Shown: positions 1 to 5,565 of the stretch, piece after piece
Layout of the letters: every line of letters starts with the position of its first letter
How positions within the stretch are numbered: the stretch's first letter is position 1
DNA from: JANQTF01 sp036835375
GTDB taxonomy: Bacteria > Bacteroidota > Bacteroidia > J057
Assembly (NCBI GenBank): GCA_036835375.1
Contig: DAITMB010000067.1
Span: forward strand, 1-26,834
Length of the DNA stretch: 26,834 nt
Reading direction: 5' to 3'
Program-made: the position numbers and the translations under genes
Notes under the pieces: generated by a model
Seen by the model: the letters and a program-made list of their open reading frames with translations, nothing else
Told to the model about the DNA's origin: nothing
Database searches by the model: none

Positions 1-24
1 GCGAAGTCCCGCTTGCGGGATCGC

Positions 25-63
25 TTCTCGCCTCTCGCAGCTGGTCACTGAGCTTGTCGAAGT
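25..63. repeat. Dispersed-repeat-like DNA at the left edge
   Basis: Positions 25-38 (cttctcgcctctcg) are, apart from one base, the inverted copy of a motif near the other end of the window (26466-26479, in front of the GH13 gene). Positions 46-63 (cactgagcttgtcgaagt) resemble a short repeat I associate with intergenic DNA of many Bacteroidota genomes; that is from memory and untested. The RHS reading frame stays open through this DNA, so its first residues come from repeat sequence and not from a normal RHS core. Confidence 0.4.
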
Positions 64-992
64 GGCAGCGGTCTCACTTCTCACAGGATCCCCTGGCACC
101 GAAGTATCCGTGGAACTCACCCTATGCGTTTTCTGAGAATCGGGTGATTGATGGGGTGGAATTGGAGGGACTGGAGCACTTAGACTCAGATGAATCCAGG
201 GTAAATCTTCAGAATGGAACTTTGTCCATAAAATTGGTGAATGTCGGGCAAACCATGAGAAATGAGTTAGGGACATTTTATGGTGGCTACACTGATCCTT
301 ATGGAAGGAAGGTAATTGCCAGCCATAGAACATTATTGATCGACTATTCACATTCCAGTTCCGGATTACTCACGGAAGGGGCTATGGTATCTGGCGATCC
401 TAATAACATTCGATTAGCGACACGAGGGCCGGGAAACCCGCTATTTGTGAAGCTTCGAGTAGAAGGAGGGGTTTACGGTTCTCAAAATCCTATAGATCCC
501 AACTATCCTATTGGGGCTCCTCTAAAACAAGATGGTACTCCTGATTTAAGGTATGCGGTGAATACAAAGTGGAGGTCCAACATGAAGTTATTCCATTATA
601 ACCAAAGTGTCCAATCTGAAAACCTGCATTCAAGGTTGGCAATAAATCATGGCCTCAGCCGAGTATCTCTAAGTAGGGTTGGGGTGGTTAGAGGGGCAGG
701 AATGGCAAACATTGTTTCTTCTTTGTTGGCTGAGTCTATGAGTATTCGATTTAATTTAGACTTGTGGAGAATTCAAGATCATGCAGCCCTTGCTGAACAA
801 TCGCTTTTTGACGTGGCCGACTTTCTCAACGCTCGTGGGGAGACAATTCCAGGAGAATATCACACGATGGAGGGCATGATTAATTTGGCTAATTTTGTGT
901 TGCAGGGAGTCAATAATACCGATGACCCAATGATCGAAGAATATGGGACACAGATCATTGAGGAGTTTTCAACCGCCGAACTTAGAGAATAG
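54..992 (+). CDS. RHS-repeat protein C-terminal tip, 5'-truncated (putative toxin cassette)
   Basis: Residues about 10-41 read DPLAPKYPWNSPYAFSENRV then DGVELEGLE, which is the end of the RHS-associated core domain as found in Bacteroidota RHS proteins. The remaining 270 or so residues are the variable C-terminal tip, where polymorphic toxin domains normally sit. I do not recognise the tip; it has no obvious signal peptide or membrane segment. Everything that should precede the core end (thousands of residues of YD repeats) is absent: the frame enters from repeat-like DNA and is open to the window edge. The TTG at 54 is only a nominal start. It may therefore be a displaced (orphan) tip awaiting recombination, or the end of a gene broken by a repeat. 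The next gene starts 4 bases after the stop, as expected for a toxin-immunity pair. The DNA is AT-richer than most of the window, suggesting transfer. RHS origin is secure; toxin activity is inference. Confidence 0.7.
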   Translation: MSKWQRSHFSQDPLAPKYPWNSPYAFSENRVIDGVELEGLEHLDSDESRVNLQNGTLSIKLVNVGQTMRNELGTFYGGYTDPYGRKVIASHRTLLIDYSHSSSGLLTEGAMVSGDPNNIRLATRGPGNPLFVKLRVEGGVYGSQNPIDPNYPIGAPLKQDGTPDLRYAVNTKWRSNMKLFHYNQSVQSENLHSRLAINHGLSRVSLSRVGVVRGAGMANIVSSLLAESMSIRFNLDLWRIQDHAALAEQSLFDVADFLNARGETIPGEYHTMEGMINLANFVLQGVNNTDDPMIEEYGTQIIEEFSTAELRE

Positions 993-996
993 GAAA

Positions 997-1410
997 ATGA
1001 AAACGTCCAGATTCTTTTTGGTGTTGACTGTAGGTCTTCTATTGAGCACATTGGCTTCGGGTTGTAGGTTGCTTACAGATCTTTCCGGTCATTGGCTGAT
1101 TTACAAAATCATTGAGAACGATGTTGTAATTATGGATAACGACAACTTTATCCTAAGTCCATATGATGGCTTTTATGGCAGGATAATCTTCAGATCGAAC
1201 TGCTATCTTTCTTTTGCTGGCTACGGAAGGAAATGCGAATGTCATCAGGATTTCAGCCTATTTGAACCGAGAGTCAAAATAACCACAGACTGTAAGCTTA
1301 TTGAGGGGGAATTTACATATTCGTCATCCTTTGATAGTTTCGGGAACAAGCAGCTATTGTTGACTGATTCGACTAGGAAAATATATCTGCATAAGATGTT
1401 TTCGAGATAG
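997..1410 (+). CDS. Small lipoprotein, possible immunity protein for the RHS tip
   Basis: A 137-residue protein. It begins with a charged MKTSR, a hydrophobic stretch and a lipobox LASGC with Cys23 as the lipidation site, so the mature protein should be anchored to a membrane by lipid. The ATG at 997 is chosen because it gives a textbook lipoprotein signal; the frame is open further upstream to 943 but that part overlaps the RHS tip. The mature part begins LTDLSGHWLIYKI, reminiscent of small lipocalin-like lipoproteins that start with a GxW motif, and contains a Cys-Glu-Cys pair; I cannot assign a family. It starts 4 bases after the RHS stop, so the two are almost surely co-transcribed. Immunity proteins for effectors acting in the periplasm are often lipoproteins, which makes that role plausible but unproven. 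Confidence 0.65.
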   Translation: MKTSRFFLVLTVGLLLSTLASGCRLLTDLSGHWLIYKIIENDVVIMDNDNFILSPYDGFYGRIIFRSNCYLSFAGYGRKCECHQDFSLFEPRVKITTDCKLIEGEFTYSSSFDSFGNKQLLLTDSTRKIYLHKMFSR

Positions 1411-1787
1411 CAACCGTACCTCCCCAATCCACCCCATTTAAGCTAGCGTTATCGAGGTGTTGAAGTTCATGGGAGATATTATTGAAAGATTCATCCTCGG
1501 CGGGCATTTGCAGATGTGATAATTTTCCCCCTTGCCTCCCCGCCCCCATTCCCTATCTTCACAGCACGCTCTTTAACACAGCCACCCCTCCGACCGCAAG
1601 CTGCAAGTCCCCCCCCGACCGACGGAATACCTGGACGCCGCGAGCCCAGGCAAAGTCGGTTGCTTATCCACTTAGAGCTCGCATGAATAGCCAGATACGA
1701 TCATCCCAAGATTGAGCTAGTAGAGCCATTTTTTGCCCTCATTGAGAAACCCACGACCCAACTCACATCCATTTCGTACCTTGTGAT
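1411..1787. other. Intergenic region, no gene recognised
   Basis: 377 bases between the lipoprotein and the UPF0175 gene. It contains C-rich stretches (around 1525-1550 and 1607-1620) and a TATCTTCA at about 1552 that partly resembles a Bacteroidota -7 box. The short open frames here have no recognisable protein features. Confidence 0.5.
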
Positions 1788-2030
1788 ATGCGTATCCTTT
1801 CCCTTACCGTTCCTGACTCGCTCGACTGGCCGGACCGCGACCTGAAGCTGTTTCTTGCCGCGAAGTTGTACGAGGCTGGCGCCCTGAGTATGAGTCAAGC
1901 TGCTGCGACCGTTCAGCTCAGTCGCCGTGCTTTTACGGAGATTATTGGGCAGTATGGGGTCTCGGTGATAAATTACGCGGCGGTAGAGCTCGAAACCGAT
2001 TTGCGCAATGCCGAAGCCTATCTTAGCTGA
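1788..2030 (+). CDS. UPF0175 family antitoxin
   Basis: An 80-residue protein of the UPF0175 family, small proteins usually encoded just upstream of a DUF3368 PIN-domain toxin. It shows the family layout: an N-terminal strand (LSLTVPDSL), a helix with LKLFLAAKLYEAG, a helix-turn-helix-like part (LSMSQAAATVQLSRRAFTEIIG), and a final YGVSVINYAAVELETDL, where family members have YGI(P/S)-type endings. Length matches the family. Its last 23 bases overlap the start of the next frame, the coupling typical of these pairs. The toxin partner is broken (next entry), so this is now an antitoxin without a working neighbour. It may still regulate its own promoter. Confidence 0.8.
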   Translation: MRILSLTVPDSLDWPDRDLKLFLAAKLYEAGALSMSQAAATVQLSRRAFTEIIGQYGVSVINYAAVELETDLRNAEAYLS

Positions 2031-2211
2031 CGCCAGTTGCCTGATATTTCTGGAAAAGACATGGCCGGGGAATGACTTTTTCTTTGGCGGTTTGGCCGAA
2101 AACAGGCACGTTGAGCAGGTCGGCCTCATAGACGAGCCACTGACCACCCAGCATGGCTTCGAGCGTGGCCGCAAGTGCGAAGTTTATCCTGCGCTTGTCG
2201 AAGGGAGCTAG
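2008..2211 (+). pseudogene. DUF3368 (PIN-like) toxin, truncated remnant
   Basis: The frame starts with MPKPILADASCLIFLEK. This is the conserved first strand and helix of DUF3368 PIN-like nucleases, including the first acidic residue (Asp8) and the Ser-Cys-Leu-Ile signature. From about position 2058 similarity stops: the remaining 50 or so residues do not look like a PIN domain and are read from DNA that is better coding sense on the other strand. A complete family member has about 150-160 residues and several further acidic metal ligands, all missing here. The ATG overlaps the UPF0175 gene by 23 bases. The toxin was most likely cut off by a deletion or rearrangement. Confidence 0.7.
2062..2205 (-). 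pseudogene. Unrecognised coding remnant
   Basis: On the minus strand this stretch reads as natural-looking protein beginning FDKRRINFALAATLEAML and running through LVYEADLLNVPVFGQTAKEK. It has no start codon of its own and is bounded by the truncated PIN gene on one side and the IS3 remnant on the other. It is probably a piece of a larger gene left by rearrangement. I do not recognise the family. Confidence 0.35.
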
Positions 2212-2440
2212 CCAATCATAGTTCGGCTATGCTTGTCTTCTTCCCCTAACCCGCACCGACTAAAAAAGTAGCGTTTGTGGTTTTGTTGCTCAAACTCATC
2301 AGGGGTCTGGTAGTTAATAGAACTGTGTGGGCCGAATCTGATTGTAGGTTTTCCACCATTGCTGTAGGCCTTGGTTGAGATGGTCGATGGAGTCAAACCA
2401 CTCCAAGTTGAGGCACTCGGTCCTGATGGTGCCGTTTAAT
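2208..2440 (-). mobile_element. IS3-family transposase (OrfB) C-terminal remnant, frameshifted
   Basis: The minus strand encodes NGTIRTECLNLEWFDS then QWWKTYNQIRP in one frame, continuing as PHSSINYQTPDEFEQQ in the next. This is the end of the rve integrase domain of IS3-group transposases (consensus NG..R.ECLN...F, YN..RPH..L.Y.TP.EF). The frame changes by one extra base within 2322-2333, so the copy is dead. Only about 75 residues remain of a protein that normally has about 280; OrfA, the catalytic DDE residues other than the region around the last Glu, and terminal inverted repeats were not seen. Confidence 0.75.
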
Positions 2441-2450
2441 CAGGGCCATC

Positions 2451-2594
2451 CAGCGCCAAACCCTCAACCTCACCGTCGTCCAAAAGCAGATCATCGCCAT
2501 CTTCGAAACCACCAACGAAAATATTTACCTTTTGGCTAATTCACCCCAGGAAGGTGAGACCAAAAGTGAACAAACCCATCGACTTGTGGCATGA
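2451..2594 (+). pseudogene. C-terminal coding fragment, unrecognised
   Basis: An open frame reads QRQTLNLTVVQKQIIAIFE, then ENIYLLANSPQEGETKSEQ, and ends at TGA 2592-2594. The composition is natural for a protein tail, but there is no start codon in the short open stretch before it, and it abuts the IS3 remnant. It is probably the 3' end of a gene removed by the same rearrangements. No family is assigned. Confidence 0.3.
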
Positions 2595-2621
2595 TCCTGA
2601 AAAAGGCAAAGCTCCCGGGGC

Positions 2622-3368
2622 TTAGGAGGCGCTCAATTGCTCCCATAAACCCTTGCCTGCTTCGTGATCCAGCAGTACCCACGCATGAGGATGTTGCTGC
2701 AAAAAGCTCGCTGGAGAGGTTGGGCTGATTTCTCCGACCAGTGCCCGCTGGATGGCAGCCTGCTTGCCGGGCCCTTGCGCAATCACCAGCAAGGTCCGCG
2801 CGGCCAGCACATGACCGAGGCCCAGGGTAATTCCTTGTGAAAGGACTGTGTGCGTTGAAAAGTATTTTTGACCAGTCTGGATGGTCTCCGGGCTGAGCTG
2901 GCTCACGTGAGAGAGCAAATGCGGTGGCGTGCCGGGTTCGTTCAGCCCAAGGTGGCCATTGGGACCGACGCCCAAGACCATGAAATCAATACCACCAGCA
3001 GCAGCAATCACGTTGTCCATGTGCGCACAAGCAGCTTCGAGCTGATCGGGTGCAGCATCAAAAAAGTGAATCTTTGATTCTTCTATGCCCAAGGGCCCCA
3101 GCAACTGCTCCCGCAGGGCGTGCTGACAACTGCCGGGATCTGTGGCCGCGATTCCTACCCATTCATCCAAACCGATCCAAGTCACATGACTCACATCGAC
3201 GCCCTCGGAAATGACTTGCTCCACAAAGAGTTGGTAGGTCCGTGCGGGACTATGGCCAGAGGCGACACAGATGGTGGCACTCGGCTTCTGCCGAATGGCG
3301 TGTAGCATCAATTCGACAGCGAAAGAAGCCAGGTCGTCCTCGGCTTCGAACATGTGTAGATGGACCAC
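2622..3368 (-). CDS. NagB-like sugar-phosphate isomerase/deaminase
   Basis: A 248-residue cytosolic protein of the glucosamine-6-phosphate deaminase / 6-phosphogluconolactonase superfamily. It has the phosphate-binding ATICVASGHSPARTY (31-45, the usual position of the SGGSTP loop), GLDEW (66-70, with the Asp of the NagB active site), LGVGPNGHLGLNEPG (132-146, the GxGxDGHIxFNEP motif) and GLGHVLAARTLLVIAQGPGKQAAI (allose/GalN-type 'GxG..L.a......a.G..Ka'). The usual Asp before Gly-His is Asn137, a pattern I recall from galactosamine-6-phosphate isomerase (AgaI) type members, so the substrate may be GalN6P and not GlcN6P. The start is GTG at 3368; an ATG at 3353 would delete the conserved first strand (VHLHMF). 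It lies 6 bases behind nuoC in the same direction, so they may share a transcript. Confidence 0.8.
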   Translation of the reverse strand: MVHLHMFEAEDDLASFAVELMLHAIRQKPSATICVASGHSPARTYQLFVEQVISEGVDVSHVTWIGLDEWVGIAATDPGSCQHALREQLLGPLGIEESKIHFFDAAPDQLEAACAHMDNVIAAAGGIDFMVLGVGPNGHLGLNEPGTPPHLLSHVSQLSPETIQTGQKYFSTHTVLSQGITLGLGHVLAARTLLVIAQGPGKQAAIQRALVGEISPTSPASFLQQHPHAWVLLDHEAGKGLWEQLSAS

Positions 3369-3374
3369 GGCGAA

Positions 3375-3878
3375 TTAGTTGTAGCCTTTGGGCGCGTCCT
3401 TCTCGGGCAGCGCGATCGAACCCGGAATTCCCAAGAGTGGAAATTCCTTGCGCAGCGGAAACCACTCAAAATCTTCGGGCATAAACATTCTCCGCAAGTC
3501 ATCATGACCCAGGAATCGGATGCCCATCATGTCAAATGCTTCGCGCTCCAGCCACGTTGCCGCGGGGTAGAGATCCGTCACGGTCGCAATTTCGGGCTGG
3601 GATTCTTCGAGCATACAGGAAACGCGAATGCGCTGCTTGGCGTCGAGGTTGGTGAGGAGATAGCTCAGCTCAAACCGACCTTCATCCCGGTAGTGATCCG
3701 AAGCGGTGAGGTCGCCAAAATATCGAAACCCATAAAGTTCCTTGAGCACCTTCAAAAAGCCGTGGACCTTCTCGGGCTTTACTTCGATGGTCAATTCGCC
3801 TGCATAGCCATGTACCTGGAGGATGTCTTCCTGCAAAGGAGAGGATTGAAGGGTCGCGAGAAATTGGTCTTGCATCAT
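3375..3878 (-). CDS. nuoC: NADH-quinone oxidoreductase subunit C
   Basis: A 167-residue protein matching the 30-kDa subunit of respiratory complex I, part of the peripheral arm at the cytoplasmic face of the inner membrane. The C-terminal signature is complete: DLYPAATWLEREAFDMMGI, FLGHDDLRRMFMPEDFEW and FPLRKEFPL. The N-terminal part has the FRYFGDLTASDHY strand typical of the family. Length is normal for a stand-alone NuoC (no NuoD fusion). It is unusual that no other nuo gene flanks it: pyrE lies upstream and a NagB-like enzyme downstream. Two ATG codons (3878 and 3875) are adjacent; the first is used here. The spacing to the NagB-like gene is 6 bases. Identity is very secure. Confidence 0.93.
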   Translation of the reverse strand: MMQDQFLATLQSSPLQEDILQVHGYAGELTIEVKPEKVHGFLKVLKELYGFRYFGDLTASDHYRDEGRFELSYLLTNLDAKQRIRVSCMLEESQPEIATVTDLYPAATWLEREAFDMMGIRFLGHDDLRRMFMPEDFEWFPLRKEFPLLGIPGSIALPEKDAPKGYN

Positions 3879-4102
3879 GAGAGGGACTGTTAATGAAGGA
3901 GGAAATGTATCATTCCGAAGGAAATCATCAGCTGGTAAACCACCCTGTGGGACGTTGTTTTACGGACATTCACCAGAAGCGAACAGAAAAAGGGCAGGTG
4001 CAACGCATTCGCAAACTCTCTTTTTTTCACTTGATTCTGCATGAGCACAAGCACCACTGGACAGGAGAGAAGGGCAAAAATCCTGCAATTTGGCCCTCCA
4101 AA

Positions 4103-4110
4103 CAAAGATA
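4103..4110 (-). promoter_or_regulatory. Possible -7 box for nuoC
   Basis: On the minus strand this reads TATCTTTG, an exact match to the Bacteroidota -7 consensus TAnnTTTG. It lies about 225 bases upstream of the nuoC start, just after the pyrE stop. No TTTG -33 element is visible at the usual distance, so the call is weak. Confidence 0.3.
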
Positions 4111-4128
4111 GAAAGATTTTGGGCAAGA

Positions 4129-4764
4129 TCACTCGGGCTCTCTACGCCAATCTTGGGGGGCCATTCGCCAGGCGAGAATGGTCGCCTCCTGATCGGGAGA
4201 GAGATACTGAATCTCAATGGCAGTCTCGAGTAGTTCTGAGAGGGTGGTCAGGGCTTGGTAAGGTGTGCCTGTCGCGGCAAATGCCGCATCTGCGTGCGCA
4301 AATCCGTAGGAAAAAATGGCCACCGTGCCGAGCACTTCTGCGCCTGCGACCTGCACGGCTTTCACCGCTCTGGCACTAGAACCACCAGTAGAAATCAAGT
4401 CCTCGATCACCACATAGCGACCATCATGATGAAGGTCCCCTTCGATGAGGTTTTCCATGCCGTGGCCTTTGGGCTTGTCGCGGAGGTAGATCATGGGTAA
4501 ATCCAAGGCATCGGCCACCAATGCAGCTTGAGCAATCGCACCGGTCGCTACGCCAGCGATCCCTGTGGCGCTGGGGTAGTCCCTACGAATCAAAGACACA
4601 TAGGCATTTCGAATCACATCGCGAATCTCAGGATAGGACAGCGTTTTGCGGTTGTCGCAATAAATCGGTGACTTCCAGCCCGAGGCCCACGTGAAGGGTT
4701 CTTCGGGTCGAAAAGCCACGGCTTTGATTTTCAGCAGATACTCTGCAATTTTGGCGTTTTTCAA
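4129..4764 (-). CDS. pyrE: Orotate phosphoribosyltransferase
   Basis: A 211-residue enzyme that joins orotate and PRPP to orotidine 5'-phosphate in pyrimidine synthesis (cytosol, homodimer). Visible motifs are FTWASGWKSPIYCDNR (24-39, orotate and phosphate contacts), GVATGAIAQA (71-80), the flexible loop YLRDKPKGHGMEN (93-105; conserved Arg, Lys and His), and the PRPP signature VVIEDLISTGGSS (118-130). Length is normal for the short bacterial form. The start appears to be TTG at 4764: the conserved N-terminus begins right there, and the frame upstream meets a stop before any ATG. It is transcribed divergently from the Nudix gene with 85 bases between the starts, so both promoters must lie in that gap. 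It is not next to other pyrimidine genes. Confidence 0.93.
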   Translation of the reverse strand: MKNAKIAEYLLKIKAVAFRPEEPFTWASGWKSPIYCDNRKTLSYPEIRDVIRNAYVSLIRRDYPSATGIAGVATGAIAQAALVADALDLPMIYLRDKPKGHGMENLIEGDLHHDGRYVVIEDLISTGGSSARAVKAVQVAGAEVLGTVAIFSYGFAHADAAFAATGTPYQALTTLSELLETAIEIQYLSPDQEATILAWRMAPQDWRREPE

Positions 4765-4849
4765 GGTGATATGTTCAGGTCAAACGAATCGAATCAGGAA
4801 AAATCACTGAGGAAGCATATACTAGACGCAGATTGTGGATAGCAAACCT

Positions 4850-5557
4850 ATGAAAATATTCGCATTGAACCTTTGCCTGGAATTTAGTGTGACGGATCCG
4901 CAGCGGCGCTATGACATTCCTCCGATGCCCTTTTCCGATCTCATGGCTCATTTTTTTAAAGGCACAAGTTTTCCCGGACAAGTATTTTACTTAGAAGTAG
5001 GCGACCATGGAATTTTGGGCGATCATCTTTTCGAACTGCAAGCCAATCCCCTGTTTCGGGACATTCCTGCGACGATCCACTGCCTGTTTCCGAGTCATGC
5101 GTCGCGAGAGCGCTTCCTCACGCAGTGGAAAGACCGATTCAAGCCAATAGATGCGGCTGGCGGGCTTGTGGAAAATGAGCATGGGGAATTTCTCTGTATT
5201 TTTAACCGAGACAAATGGACCCTTCCCAAGGGCAGGGTGGAGTGGAAAGAACCGGTCGAAACAGCGGCCCTGCGCGAGGTGATGGAAGAAACAGGACTTC
5301 GGGAAATAAAACTTGAAAAAGCCCTTTGCCAGACTTTTCATACCTTTCGCCTGGGTGGCAAATGGGTCCTCAAAACGACCCATTGGTACACCATGAAGGC
5401 TTCTTCTGAACAGTTGCTCACCCCACAGCTCGAAGAAGGCATCGAAGCAGTCGCTTGGCTTTCCAAACAACAATGGTTGCAAGTGGCAGACAAAACATAC
5501 CCTTTGATTCGTCATTTATTCGAACAGGTATTCTCTAACCCATTGACAAACCCCTGA
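4850..5557 (+). CDS. Nudix hydrolase
   Basis: A 235-residue protein with a perfect Nudix box at about 128-150: Gly-x5-Glu-x7-ArgGluVal-x-GluGlu-x-Gly, read as GRVEWKEP then ALREVMEETG. The box binds the metal that activates water for cleaving nucleoside diphosphates linked to another moiety. The preceding AAGGLVENEHGEFLCIFN and WTLPKG are standard Nudix fold elements. The first 100 residues are an extra N-terminal domain that I do not recognise, seemingly a conserved companion in Bacteroidota members. ATG 4850 is preferred over the upstream GTG at 4835 because MKIFALN starts the folded part. Substrate cannot be told from sequence. It ends 8 bases before the OmpA-fused gene and may be co-transcribed with it. 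Confidence 0.88.
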   Translation: MKIFALNLCLEFSVTDPQRRYDIPPMPFSDLMAHFFKGTSFPGQVFYLEVGDHGILGDHLFELQANPLFRDIPATIHCLFPSHASRERFLTQWKDRFKPIDAAGGLVENEHGEFLCIFNRDKWTLPKGRVEWKEPVETAALREVMEETGLREIKLEKALCQTFHTFRLGGKWVLKTTHWYTMKASSEQLLTPQLEEGIEAVAWLSKQQWLQVADKTYPLIRHLFEQVFSNPLTNP

Positions 5558-5565
5558 ATCGACCC

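Noticed and set aside
2901..2912. CTCACGTGAG as a parS site
   Set aside because: It lies inside the NagB-like gene, matches only the core, and is far from parB; chance is likely.
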